A stretch of DNA of 64,000 bases from Pseudomonadota bacterium (GTDB lineage: Bacteria; Pseudomonadota; Alphaproteobacteria; Rhodospirillales; Magnetospirillaceae): assembly GCA_021848545.1 (NCBI GenBank), contig JAJZUL010000010.1, positions 1-64,000 on the forward strand. Direction: 5' to 3'. Both the position numbers and the translations under genes were made by a program. How positions within the stretch are numbered: position 1 is the first letter of the stretch; each line of letters begins with the position of its first letter. Under the pieces are notes generated by a model that was not told where the DNA came from, made no database searches, and was given only the letters and a program-made list of their open reading frames with translations. Below, piece after piece: positions 16,659 through 25,652 of the stretch.

Positions 16659-18647
16659 ATGACCGTTGGTTCGAGCTATCGGGGGAAACGAGTGGCGCGT
16701 GTGGGAATGATGAGAGTGACCGCGAAAGATGCCGGCCTGGATACGGCGATCGCCGATAGCGCCAGGGCCTTGCTGGACCGCCAGAATCAGGACGGCCATT
16801 GGGTCTTCGAGTTGGAGGCCGACGCCACCATCCCCGCCGAATACATTCTTTATACCCATTATCTGGACGAACGCGATCCGGCGCTGGAGGCCAAGATCGC
16901 CGTCTATCTGCGCCGCATCCAGGATTCCACCCATGGCGGCTGGCCCCTGTTCCATGGCGGCGATTTCAACATCAGCGCCTCGGTGAAGGCCTATTACGCC
17001 TTGAAGGCGGCCGGCGATTCCATCGACGCGCCCCATATGGTCCGGGCGCGCGCCGCCATTCTCGCCCATGGCGGCGCCGCCAAGGCCAACGTCTTCACCC
17101 GCATCCTGCTGGCCCTGTTCGGCCAGATCCCCTGGCGGGGGGTGCCGGTGATGCCGGTCGAGATCATGCTGCTGCCGGGCTGGTTCCCCTTTCACCTCGA
17201 TAAGGTGTCGTACTGGTCGCGCACGGTGATCGTGCCCTTGACCGTGCTGATGACGCTGAAGCCGCGCGCGCGCAATCCCTTGAACATCGCCATCCCCGAA
17301 TTGTTCGTCACCCCGCCGGATCGCGAAAAAATCTGGCCCATGGCCCAGGATCATTCCCTGTGGGGCCGGGCCTTCCGCATGCTCGATTCCGTGCTTCAGG
17401 TGGCCGAACCCCATTTTCCCAAGGGCGCGCGCCGCCGCGCCCTGGACCTGGCGCGGGCCTGGGTGGATGAACGGCTGAACGGCCTGGACGGGCTGGGGGC
17501 GATTTTCCCGGCCATGGTCAATTCGGTGCTGATGTACGACGTTCTGGGGGTGCCCGCCGACGATCCCCGGGTGGTGGTGGCCAAGGAATCCATCCGCCGG
17601 CTGCTGGTGATCGGCGAGGACAGCGCCTATTGCCAGCCCTGCGTGTCGCCGGTGTGGGATACGGCCCTGGCCGCCCACGCTTTGCTGGAAGCGGGCGGCG
17701 AGGCGGCCGAGGCCGGCGTGGCCAAGGCCGCGCAATGGCTGGCCGAGCGCCAGATCACCGACGTGGCCGGCGATTGGGCGGCGCGAAAGCCGGGTCTGGC
17801 GCCCGGCGGCTGGGCCTTTCAATACAACAACGCCCATTACCCGGACGTGGATGATACGGCGGTGGTGCTGGGCGTTCTCGACCGGGTCGATCCGGCCCGT
17901 TACGCCCCGGAAATCGCCCGTGGGCTGGTCTGGCTGGACGGGATGCAAAGCAAGGGCGGCGGCTGGGGCGCGTTCGACGTCGACAATACCCATTTCCATC
18001 TGAACGCCATTCCCTTCGCCGATCACGGCGCCCTGCTGGACCCGCCCACCGCCGATGTCAGCGCGCGCTGCGTGTCGGTGCTGTCCACCGTGGGCGGCGC
18101 CGACGCCAACGCCGATACCGCGCCGGTGCGCGATGGGGTCGCGTATCTGCTGGCGGAGCAGGAAGCCGACGGGTCGTGGTTCGGCCGCTGGGGCACCAAT
18201 TACATCTACGGCACCTGGTCGGCCCTGGCGGCGTTGAACGCCGCCGGTCTCGATCACGGCCATCCGGCCCTGAGAAAGGCGGTCGAGTGGTTGCTGTCGC
18301 GCCAGCGCGAAGACGGCGGCTGGGGCGAGGACGGACGGTCCTATTGGGCCGATCAGCCGCGCGGCACCGGCCCGGTCAGCACGCCGTCCCAGACCGCCTG
18401 GGCGCTGCTGGGGCTGATGGCGGCGGGCGAGGCCGACCACCCGGCGGTGGCGCGGGGCATCTCCTGGCTTATGGAAAACCGCAATTCGGAAGGATTGTGG
18501 GACGAGGAAGCCTATACCGCCGTCGGTTTCCCCCGCGTGTTCTATCTGCGCTATCACGGCTACCGCGCCTTCTTCCCGCTGTGGGCGCTGGCCCGCTACC
18601 GCAATCTCGGCCGCAGTAACGGCGGCCGGGTGGTGTACGGGCTGTGA
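16659..18647 (+). CDS. shc: Squalene-hopene cyclase
   Basis: A 662-residue enzyme, the usual length for the family. The catalytic protonating motif is DVDDTA (DxDD), in HYPDVDDTAVVLG near residue 394. Several QW repeats are visible, e.g. QNQDGHWVFELE at the N-terminus, QEADGSWFGRWGTNYIYGTW and QREDGGWGEDGRSYW. It folds squalene to hopene at the inner membrane. The ATG at 16659 has no ribosome-binding site; GTG at 16692 follows GGGGGAAACGA and may be the true start. Ends the coupled hpnA-B-C-D-shc run. Confidence 0.94.
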   Translation: MTVGSSYRGKRVARVGMMRVTAKDAGLDTAIADSARALLDRQNQDGHWVFELEADATIPAEYILYTHYLDERDPALEAKIAVYLRRIQDSTHGGWPLFHGGDFNISASVKAYYALKAAGDSIDAPHMVRARAAILAHGGAAKANVFTRILLALFGQIPWRGVPVMPVEIMLLPGWFPFHLDKVSYWSRTVIVPLTVLMTLKPRARNPLNIAIPELFVTPPDREKIWPMAQDHSLWGRAFRMLDSVLQVAEPHFPKGARRRALDLARAWVDERLNGLDGLGAIFPAMVNSVLMYDVLGVPADDPRVVVAKESIRRLLVIGEDSAYCQPCVSPVWDTALAAHALLEAGGEAAEAGVAKAAQWLAERQITDVAGDWAARKPGLAPGGWAFQYNNAHYPDVDDTAVVLGVLDRVDPARYAPEIARGLVWLDGMQSKGGGWGAFDVDNTHFHLNAIPFADHGALLDPPTADVSARCVSVLSTVGGADANADTAPVRDGVAYLLAEQEADGSWFGRWGTNYIYGTWSALAALNAAGLDHGHPALRKAVEWLLSRQREDGGWGEDGRSYWADQPRGTGPVSTPSQTAWALLGLMAAGEADHPAVARGISWLMENRNSEGLWDEEAYTAVGFPRVFYLRYHGYRAFFPLWALARYRNLGRSNGGRVVYGL

Positions 18648-18699
18648 TGCCGGACGGCATGCTCATGTCGGCCGGGATCTTGCGCCCATTGAAGGCGCA

Positions 18700-18825
18700 G
18701 CCAAGGGCGCGGACGCGCCCGCCCGGCGAGGGCGGATCAAAGCCAAGGGCGCGGACGCGCCCGCCCGGCGAGGGCGGATCAAAGCCAAGGGCGCGGACGC
18801 GCCCGCCCGGCGAGGGCAAATCAAT
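18700..18825 (+). repeat. Three tandem 42-bp repeats between shc and hpnG
   Basis: Units begin at 18700, 18742 and 18784 and are nearly identical. Each has a GGGCGC-GGAC-GCGCCC hairpin and CCCGGCGAGGGCGG. The core equals a segment of repeat family A (read on minus in copy A1). The last unit runs into the hpnG ribosome-binding region. A 60-codon open frame crosses it (PRARTRPPGEGGSK repeated) but is probably not a gene. Confidence 0.85.
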
Positions 18826-19488
18826 ATGACCCCCCGGGTCGGGATCGTCACCGGCTTCTCGGCCGAGGCGGCTCTGCTGGCCGGGCGGTCCTGGCGGGTG
18901 GCCATGGCCGGCGGCCGTCCCGAACGGGCCGCCGCCCTGGCCGAGGCGATGGTCACTGAGGGCGCCCAAATGCTGGTCAGTTTCGGCATCGCCGGCGGCC
19001 TCGATTCCGATCTTTCCCCCGGCGCCGTGGTGGTGGCCGATGGCGTCTGGACCGATCGGACCGGCCCCATTCCCTGCGCCGAGGAAGCGGCAAGCCTGGC
19101 CGCCGCGCTTCCCCGCGCCAGACGGGGGCTGATCGCCGCCGTACCCGATGTGGTGGCCGATCGGGCGGCCAAACAAAACCTGGCGGAACGCAGCGGCGCG
19201 CTCGCCGTCGATCTCGAAAGCGGCATGGTCGCCCGCGCCGCGCAAGCCGCGGGCCTGCCGTTCCTGGCCCTGCGCGCCGTGGCCGATCCCGCCCATCGCA
19301 CCCTGCCCCCCGCCGCTTTGATCGGACTCGACAAATGGGGCCGTGTGCGGCTGGGGCCGGTGCTGGTTTCCGTCGCCCTCAACCCCTTCCAGGTACCGGG
19401 GCTGATTCGCGTGGGCCTGGACACCAAACGCGCCCTGGCGGCGTTGAAGGACGCGGTGCCGGCGCTGGAAAACGTCGTCGCGCGCTGA
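18826..19488 (+). CDS. hpnG: Hopanoid-associated phosphorylase/nucleosidase HpnG
   Basis: A 220-residue PNP/UDP phosphorylase-fold protein. N-terminal RVGIVTGFSAEAALL, central VSFGIAGGLDSDLSPGAVVVAD (phosphate/ribose pocket) and the purine-binding stretch AVDLESGMVARAAQAAGLPFLALRAVADPA with the conserved D-E-S-x-x. HpnG releases adenine from adenosylhopane to give phosphoribosyl- or ribosylhopane. The partner HpnH, which makes adenosylhopane, is not in this window. ATG at 18826 abuts the tandem repeats; GAGGG lies about 9 bases upstream. Confidence 0.9.
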   Translation: MTPRVGIVTGFSAEAALLAGRSWRVAMAGGRPERAAALAEAMVTEGAQMLVSFGIAGGLDSDLSPGAVVVADGVWTDRTGPIPCAEEAASLAAALPRARRGLIAAVPDVVADRAAKQNLAERSGALAVDLESGMVARAAQAAGLPFLALRAVADPAHRTLPPAALIGLDKWGRVRLGPVLVSVALNPFQVPGLIRVGLDTKRALAALKDAVPALENVVAR

Positions 19489-19525
19489 AGGGGCGGATTT
19501 GCCGAAAAGCGGCAGCCCGCGTGTC

Positions 19526-20506
19526 CTATTCCGCCGGGTTGGCCGCTTCCGCCCGGCTGCGGCGGTGGCTCAGCCATTGCCAGCTCAGCAGGGCCGGAAT
19601 GCCTAAGGTGACCTCGCGGCCGCGTTTGATCAGCGAGACCGCGAGGGCGGCTTCGGAGGGCAGGCCCAGGGCGGCGCCCACCAGCATATAGGCGCCTTCC
19701 TGCACGCCCAGCGCGCCGGGCACCAGGAAGGCGGCGTTGCGGATGGCGTAGACCACGCTTTCCAGGGCGATGACGTCGGTGATGGGCAGGGGGTGGCCGA
19801 TCATGCGCAGGATGATCCAGGCTTCGCCGGTCGAGACGATCCAGGCGGCCAGATGGATCAGGGTGGCGCGGGCGAAGCGGCGCCGATGGGTGTACAGCAC
19901 CAGGATGCGGTCGTGGATCGGCGCCGACAGGCCCGGCTGGCGCCAGGCGGCGGGCATGATCTTGTCGGCCAGCCGTTCCAGCAAGCGCACGATTCCCAGC
20001 TTCTGCGCCAGGATCAGGCCGCCCAGCATCAGGACGCTCAGCGCGATGCCGATGCCGGCCGGTCCCAACAGGCCGCCGGCGGGGTCCAGGCGCAGCCACA
20101 GTACGACGCCGATCAGGCTGAAGGCGGCCTGGGACAGCACTTCGGCGGTGATGTCGACGATGGTCAGGGCGGCCGCCTCGGTGCCGGGTACGCCACGGGT
20201 GGCGACCACCCGCGCGCCGGCGACTTCGCCGCCCAGCGGCAGCAGGGGCAGAAGCTGGCCGACGGCGTCGCGCACCCAGCGGGCGAAGATGAAGCTGGTG
20301 GTGGCGCGGCGGGGCGGGTCCTTCATCAGGCTGCGCCACGCGGTGCCGCACATCGTCACCGAAATCAGGTGATAGGCGGACGCGGCGGCGATGGTGGTCC
20401 AGCCGGCGGCCTCAAGGGCGTGGGAGACGTCGCCGGTGCCGCCGCGCAGCCACAGCACCAGGCCGATCAGAGCCAGGCCGATGCCGATCCGCAGCAGGGC
20501 CATCAT
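19526..20506 (-). CDS. hpnL: Lysylphosphatidylglycerol synthase-TM-domain protein HpnL
   Basis: A 326-residue integral membrane protein with about eight hydrophobic segments. It shows the family signatures (WVRDAVGQLLPLLPLGGEVAGAR and RNAAFLVPGALGVQEGAY) of the UPF0104/TIGR00374 and HpnL group. These are flippase-like domains without a known catalytic residue. It overlaps hpnK by 4 bases and is last in the minus-strand hpnN-K-L run. A role in moving hopanoids or precursors is inferred from context. Confidence 0.86.
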   Translation of the reverse strand: MMALLRIGIGLALIGLVLWLRGGTGDVSHALEAAGWTTIAAASAYHLISVTMCGTAWRSLMKDPPRRATTSFIFARWVRDAVGQLLPLLPLGGEVAGARVVATRGVPGTEAAALTIVDITAEVLSQAAFSLIGVVLWLRLDPAGGLLGPAGIGIALSVLMLGGLILAQKLGIVRLLERLADKIMPAAWRQPGLSAPIHDRILVLYTHRRRFARATLIHLAAWIVSTGEAWIILRMIGHPLPITDVIALESVVYAIRNAAFLVPGALGVQEGAYMLVGAALGLPSEAALAVSLIKRGREVTLGIPALLSWQWLSHRRSRAEAANPAE

Positions 20507-21378
20507 GGCGCTTCGCGTCCGAAGGTGGTCAGATGAATGGCGCCGCGCCGCACCCGTTCCATGACGGCGGAATCGATCAGGGCATGAAATTCGTCGACCG
20601 GGCGGTACCGCGCGGGCATGGGGTGTTCTTCTGTCCAGGGGTGGCTGCCGGGATGGCAGTAAATCTCGCCGAGGCCTCTCGGTAATCCCTCAACATAGGC
20701 TTTCACCGCCTCGGAATCCATGCCGCCGCTGTCGAACAGGCCGAACATGGCGGTATTGGCCACCATGCCGTGGGCGCGGACCAGGGCGCGCATCCGCGCC
20801 ACCCGGCGCCGATGGAACAGGGCCGTGGACAGGCGGTTGGCCAGACGGGTGCGGCGTGCCCGCCACGAGGCGATGGGCGGTTCGTAGGGGATGCGGATGC
20901 CGGCGGCGCCGTATTCGCGGGCCATGGGCACCAGCATGGCGAAGATGGTGGGGTGCAGATGGTAATGATGATGGCTGTCCACATGGTCCAGCGGCAGACC
21001 GGTGGCGCGGTACAGCTCGAACTGGGCGCGCAGTTCGGCCGCCACCTGGCGGCGGATGGCGGGGGACAGGAAGATGCGCGCGCCCAGCCGCACCAGATCG
21101 TCGGTGAAGCGCCCGTCGGCTCCCACCAGGCCGGGAATGCGTTCGGGGGGCAAGGCGGGGGCCGCGTCCACCAGGGCGATATGCAGGCCGACGCCCAGCT
21201 TGGGCAGGCGCCGGGCGCGTTCCACCGCGTCCCGGGCGGCGGCGCCGGTCACCATCAGGCTGGCGGCGGTCAGAATGCCGTCGCGGTGGCCGCGCTCCAC
21301 CGCGTCGTTGATGGCCTCCGCCCGGCCGAAATCGTCGGCGGTGACGATCAGGCGGCGGGCGCGGATGGGATCGCTCAT
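20503..21378 (-). CDS. hpnK: Hopanoid biosynthesis deacetylase HpnK (ChbG/YdjC fold)
   Basis: A 291-residue ChbG/HpnK family deacetylase. Metal-site motifs are visible: VTADDFGRAEAIND at the N-terminus (Asp-Asp), GVGLHIALV (His) and LDHVDSHHHYHLHP (His-x-x-His type), with EIYCHPGS near the C-terminus. It should remove the acetyl group from N-acetylglucosaminyl-bacteriohopanetetrol made by HpnI. Start ATG at 21378; 8 bases separate it from the hpnN stop. Confidence 0.92.
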   Translation of the reverse strand: MSDPIRARRLIVTADDFGRAEAINDAVERGHRDGILTAASLMVTGAAARDAVERARRLPKLGVGLHIALVDAAPALPPERIPGLVGADGRFTDDLVRLGARIFLSPAIRRQVAAELRAQFELYRATGLPLDHVDSHHHYHLHPTIFAMLVPMAREYGAAGIRIPYEPPIASWRARRTRLANRLSTALFHRRRVARMRALVRAHGMVANTAMFGLFDSGGMDSEAVKAYVEGLPRGLGEIYCHPGSHPWTEEHPMPARYRPVDEFHALIDSAVMERVRRGAIHLTTFGREAP

Positions 21379-21386
21379 GGTCGGAC

Positions 21387-24005
21387 TCAATGGGGGGGGT
21401 GGGCCGGATGCGGGGAATGGGGCCGCTGCGGCATCAGGTGAAGGATGGCCGGCAGCACCAGGAAGGTGGTGGCCACCGACAAGGCCACCGACAGGAACAG
21501 CAGCAATCCCATGGAAGCGGTGCCCACATGGGGCGACAGCGCCAGACTGCCGAAGGCCGAAGCGGTGGTGAGCGCGCTGAACAGCACGGCGCGGCCGGTG
21601 CTGGTATGCAGGTGGTTGCGCACGCCGTTGCGCCAATTGACGACGAAATAGATGTTGAAGGCGACGCCGATCCCCAGCAGCAGCGGCAGCGCGATGATAT
21701 TGGCGAAATTGATGTTGAGCCCCAGGGCCACGCAGCCGATCACCGTGTACAGCCCGCCCAGCAGCAGGGGCGCCATCACCAGCAGCGCGTCGGTCAGGCG
21801 GCGCAGCATCAGCCCCAGCAGCAGGGCGATGGCGATGATGGCGGCGGTGCCGGCCTGGATGAACGAATTGACCACGGCGCCGCCGGCGGCGATGACCGAA
21901 ACCGGCATGCCGCTGGCGTCGGGGGCCAGATGCTGAACGGCGGCGACGAAGCGGCGCATGGCGTTCTGGTCGTTCATGTCGGCCTTGGGCCAGACCGTGA
22001 TCCGGGCGCGGCCGTCCGGGGTCAGCCAGTGGCGCACCAGGGACGGCGGCAGATTGGCCCGGGTGACCGGCTGGGCGTTCATCAGCCGGGCAAGTTCGGT
22101 AAGATCGTCGGGCAGTCCCCCCAGCAAGGCAGTCGACAGGGCCGCGACCTTGTCCGGTCCGGCGGCGGCGACGCGATCCAGAAGATCCGCCAGCCGATGC
22201 GCGGCGCCGCCGGGATCGGGATCGAGCGTTCGCAGCCGGGCGGCGGTTCTGGTCAGCGCGGCGACGTTCTGGGCCGGCGTGGGCGGGGGCAGGCGCAGGG
22301 CGGCGCTGGTGACCGGGCCGTAAATGGCGGCGAGATCGGAAATCACCGCCAGTTTCGCCTGTTGGTGGTCGGGCACGAAATCGGCCAGGGTGGCGGTGTG
22401 GCTGACTTCCGGCAGGGCGTTCAGTTTGCGGGCGATGGTGTCCGCCGCGGCCAGATCGGGCTCGATCAGATCGATGGAATAGGGCGATGTCTCGGGATCG
22501 GCCGACAGCGCGCGCATGGTCCGCACCGCCTCGGCCTTGGGATTTTGCAGATCCAGGGGATTGAAGTCGAAATGCAGGCGCGGCAGCAGCGCCAGCCCGA
22601 CGATTCCCAGGATCACCGCCGCGCCCACCACCTGGGCGGGATAATGGGCGATGAAGCGGTCCAGGGGGCGGGCGAAGGGCATGCCCACCACCTCGCGCCG
22701 GGCCGGGGGGCGGGCCAGGTGGAGAAGCGCGGGCAACAGGGTGAAATCGACGATCAGCGCGATCACCATGCCGCCGCCCGCCACCAGTCCCAATTGCGAC
22801 ACCCCCACATAGTCGGTGGGCAGGAACGAAAGAAAACCGGCCGCCGACGACATCGCCGCCAGGGTCAACGGGGCCGCGATCTTGCGCGCGCAGGCGGCCA
22901 TGGCGGTGGTGGGATCGGGATACTGGATCAGGGCTTCGCGGTAGCGGACGGTGAATTGGATGGCGAAGTCGACGGCGATGCCCACGAACATCACGGCGAA
23001 AGCCACCGAAATGGGATTGAGGGTCTTGACCGTGACCGCGGCGAAGGCGCCGGTGGCCGCCAACCCGGTGACCAGGGTGGCCAGGATCACCCACACCATG
23101 CGTTTGGAACGCACCGCCAGGAACAGCAGCAGCACCACCGAGACGATCGACACCACCCCGGTGATCCAGATGCCCTGGGTGACGGAGGTGAAGTTGGCGT
23201 CGGTCAGCGCCACCGAGCCGGTCAGGCGCACGCTATAGCCATGGGCGGGGGTCAGGCCCAACTGGATCGCGGCCGTGCGGATGGCGGCGGTGGCATGGGC
23301 GCCCGGCGTGATGTCGGAATAATCGAGGCGGGGTTCGGCCAGGATCAGGGCGCGGGGGGCGCGCGACGGCATCGCCGGACCCAGCAGATCGGACCATTTC
23401 ACCGGCTGGGGATGGCCCGCCAGCACCGAATCCGCGGTCCGGGTGAAACGGTCCAGCGCCGGCGTCAGATCGGTCGCCTGCATGGCGTGACGGGACACGC
23501 CCTGGGTCATCAAGTCGAGCGCGGTCATCACGCCCCGGAGCGACGGGTCGCGGAACAGGGTGCCCAGCATCGGCTGGACCCGGGTCAATTGTTCGGACAG
23601 GGTTTGCAGCTTGGCCTGGGGCAGATACAGCAGGCCCTCGCGCTGGAAGAAATCGGTTCCCGGCGGCAGCGCCACCGCCTTGAACAGGCGGGTCTGGGGC
23701 TTGAGTTTGGCCAGCAGGCGGTCGGCGGCGATATCGGCCTGGGCGGCCGACGGGCCGTTCACCACCACCACCAGGCCGTCATGGCCGGGAAAGGCTTGGT
23801 TCATGGCGCGCTCCGCCTTGCGGAACGGCAGATGGCTGGACAGCAGCTTGCTTTCGTCGGTGTCGATGCCCAGCGTGCCGGCGGCGTACCAGCCCATGCC
23901 GAGGGTCGCCAAAATGGCGGCCACCGATACCAGCCGCCAGTGGCGCCAGCACCACAGAACCAGGGCGACGATCAGGCGATGAATCATGGTCTTGGAATCC
24001 ACCAT
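21387..24005 (-). CDS. hpnN: Hopanoid transporter HpnN (RND/MMPL family)
   Basis: An 872-residue RND-superfamily protein with a TM helix at residues 15-45, a periplasmic domain, a TM bundle (about 270-450; PISVAFAVMFVGIAVDFAIQF is the sterol-sensing-like segment with the proton-relay Asp), a second TM-periplasmic repeat and a final TM bundle ending in HPHSPHPAHPPH. Long periplasmic loops with LPPPTPAQNVAAL are typical of HpnN. HpnN carries hopanoids from the inner to the outer membrane. ATG at 23987 (MIHRLIVAL) is an alternative start. First gene of hpnN-K-L. Confidence 0.92.
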   Translation of the reverse strand: MVDSKTMIHRLIVALVLWCWRHWRLVSVAAILATLGMGWYAAGTLGIDTDESKLLSSHLPFRKAERAMNQAFPGHDGLVVVVNGPSAAQADIAADRLLAKLKPQTRLFKAVALPPGTDFFQREGLLYLPQAKLQTLSEQLTRVQPMLGTLFRDPSLRGVMTALDLMTQGVSRHAMQATDLTPALDRFTRTADSVLAGHPQPVKWSDLLGPAMPSRAPRALILAEPRLDYSDITPGAHATAAIRTAAIQLGLTPAHGYSVRLTGSVALTDANFTSVTQGIWITGVVSIVSVVLLLFLAVRSKRMVWVILATLVTGLAATGAFAAVTVKTLNPISVAFAVMFVGIAVDFAIQFTVRYREALIQYPDPTTAMAACARKIAAPLTLAAMSSAAGFLSFLPTDYVGVSQLGLVAGGGMVIALIVDFTLLPALLHLARPPARREVVGMPFARPLDRFIAHYPAQVVGAAVILGIVGLALLPRLHFDFNPLDLQNPKAEAVRTMRALSADPETSPYSIDLIEPDLAAADTIARKLNALPEVSHTATLADFVPDHQQAKLAVISDLAAIYGPVTSAALRLPPPTPAQNVAALTRTAARLRTLDPDPGGAAHRLADLLDRVAAAGPDKVAALSTALLGGLPDDLTELARLMNAQPVTRANLPPSLVRHWLTPDGRARITVWPKADMNDQNAMRRFVAAVQHLAPDASGMPVSVIAAGGAVVNSFIQAGTAAIIAIALLLGLMLRRLTDALLVMAPLLLGGLYTVIGCVALGLNINFANIIALPLLLGIGVAFNIYFVVNWRNGVRNHLHTSTGRAVLFSALTTASAFGSLALSPHVGTASMGLLLFLSVALSVATTFLVLPAILHLMPQRPHSPHPAHPPH

Positions 24006-24062
24006 GTCATCCGGTGGGGTTGTCGTAAGGGGGGAGCATACTTGTCAAGGTCGGACGATGAG

Positions 24063-25652
24063 TCAATGGGCGCCGCCGGGCGGAGCGTCGGCATGGCTGG
24101 GCCGGCGCATGATGAAGACGAAGGGTATTATAAGAATAAACGATAGTCCCAGGGTGGTGAAATCGTCGAGGAAACCCAGCATCGACGCCTGGGCCCCGAC
24201 CAGGGCGGCGATCTTGGCCTCGGCCCGCTGGGCGGCCTCGGTCACGGAAGCGCCGTGGCGCATGAAGGCGTCGGTCAGGGACTGGAACAGGCTGCGATAG
24301 GCGGCATGGCCGGCATTGACCTTATCGACCAGGGCGACCCGGTGTTGCTGGGTGTAATGGCTGAGCAGGCTGACCGTAATCGAAATGCCGATGCTGCCGC
24401 CCAGATTGCGCGACAGGTTGATGATCGCCGAGGCCTGATTGTTGGCGCCGGGGGGCAGGCCGATATAGGCTACGGTGCTGATGGGAATGAACAGCAATGA
24501 CAGACCCAGGGTCTGGATGATGCGGTCGATCATGAAGGTGTCGTAATCGGCGGCCAGGGTCAGATGGCCCATGCGCAGCAGGGCGTAGCCGCAGACCACC
24601 AGACCGCAGACGATCATCCAGCGGACGTCGAGAACGGTGATCAGCCGCCCGACGATGGGCATGGCCATCATGATGGCGAAGCCGCCCGGCGTGATGACCA
24701 GTCCCGCCTCGGTGGCGGTATAGCCGAACAGGGTCTGCACGATCAGCGGCAGCAGCACGGTACTGCTGAGCAGCACCACGCCCAGCATGAACATCAGGAA
24801 ATTGGCGGTGCCGAAATTGCGGTTGGCCAGCAGGCGGAGATCGACGATGGGGTCGTCCTGGCCCAGTTCCCACAGGACGAAGGCGATCAGCCCCACCACC
24901 GCCACCGCCGCCAGGGCGATGATGAAGGGCGACGAGAACCAATCGTCGCGCTGGCCCTTGTCCAGCATGATCTGCAGGCAGCCGATTCCCACCAGCAGCA
25001 GGCCGAAGCCGACATAATCGATGCGGATGCCTTTTTTCCACCGCTCGATCCGTTCGGCCACCGCATGGGGAGGGTCGGTGACGACGGCCTGGATCAACGG
25101 CACCAGCATGGCGCCGATGGGGACGTTGATCAGGAACACCCAGCGCCAGCTGGCCGTGTCGGTGATCCAGCCGCCCAGGGTGGGGCCGATGGCCGGGGCG
25201 AACACCACGCTCATGCCATACAGGGCGAAGGCCATGCCGCGTTTCGATGGCGGGAAGGCGTCGGCGATGATCGCCTGGGCCGACGGCTGGAGCCCGCCGC
25301 CGGTCAGGCCCTGGATGGCGCGGAACAGGATCAGCAGCGGCAGGCTGGGGGCCAGGCCGCACAACAGCGAACTGACGGAAAAGCCGGCGATGCAGCTCAT
25401 GAAGAAGCGCTTGCGCCCCAGCACCGTGGACAGCCAGCCGCTGACCGGCAGGACGATGGCGTTGGTCACCAGATAGGAGGTGAGAATCCAGGTCGATTCG
25501 TCCGGGCTCACCGACAGGTTCCCGGCGATATGCTGAAGCGCGACGTTGGCGATGGAGATGTCGAGCACCTCCATGAAGGCCGCCAGCGCGACGACCGGCG
25601 CGATGATCCACGGATTGATGGCCGGCGCGGCGGCCGGCAAGCGATCGGTCAC
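24063..25652 (-). CDS. emrB: DHA2-family multidrug MFS transporter (EmrB-like)
   Basis: A 529-residue 14-TM drug:H+ antiporter. Signatures include FMEVLDISIANVALQHIAG (DHA2 motif D1), WILTSYLVTNAIVLPVSGWL, GRKRFFM, and FRAIQGLTGGGLQP with GPTLGGWI (motif C). It uses a GTG start at 25652 that overlaps the emrA stop (GTGA). With EmrA it should pump hydrophobic drugs or uncouplers to an outer-membrane factor. The TM3-4 region FPPSKRGMAFALYGM is standard. No frame damage. Confidence 0.92.
   Translation of the reverse strand: MTDRLPAAAPAINPWIIAPVVALAAFMEVLDISIANVALQHIAGNLSVSPDESTWILTSYLVTNAIVLPVSGWLSTVLGRKRFFMSCIAGFSVSSLLCGLAPSLPLLILFRAIQGLTGGGLQPSAQAIIADAFPPSKRGMAFALYGMSVVFAPAIGPTLGGWITDTASWRWVFLINVPIGAMLVPLIQAVVTDPPHAVAERIERWKKGIRIDYVGFGLLLVGIGCLQIMLDKGQRDDWFSSPFIIALAAVAVVGLIAFVLWELGQDDPIVDLRLLANRNFGTANFLMFMLGVVLLSSTVLLPLIVQTLFGYTATEAGLVITPGGFAIMMAMPIVGRLITVLDVRWMIVCGLVVCGYALLRMGHLTLAADYDTFMIDRIIQTLGLSLLFIPISTVAYIGLPPGANNQASAIINLSRNLGGSIGISITVSLLSHYTQQHRVALVDKVNAGHAAYRSLFQSLTDAFMRHGASVTEAAQRAEAKIAALVGAQASMLGFLDDFTTLGLSFILIIPFVFIMRRPSHADAPPGGAH

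Noticed and set aside
18644-18829. 60-codon frame with three PRARTRPPGEGGSK repeats
   Set aside because: It is made by tandem repeats with a period divisible by three; kept only as a note under the repeat.
21390-24146. 918-codon plus-strand frame opposite hpnN
   Set aside because: Gln/Gly/His/Arg-rich composition typical of a shadow frame; hpnN on the minus strand has full family motifs.
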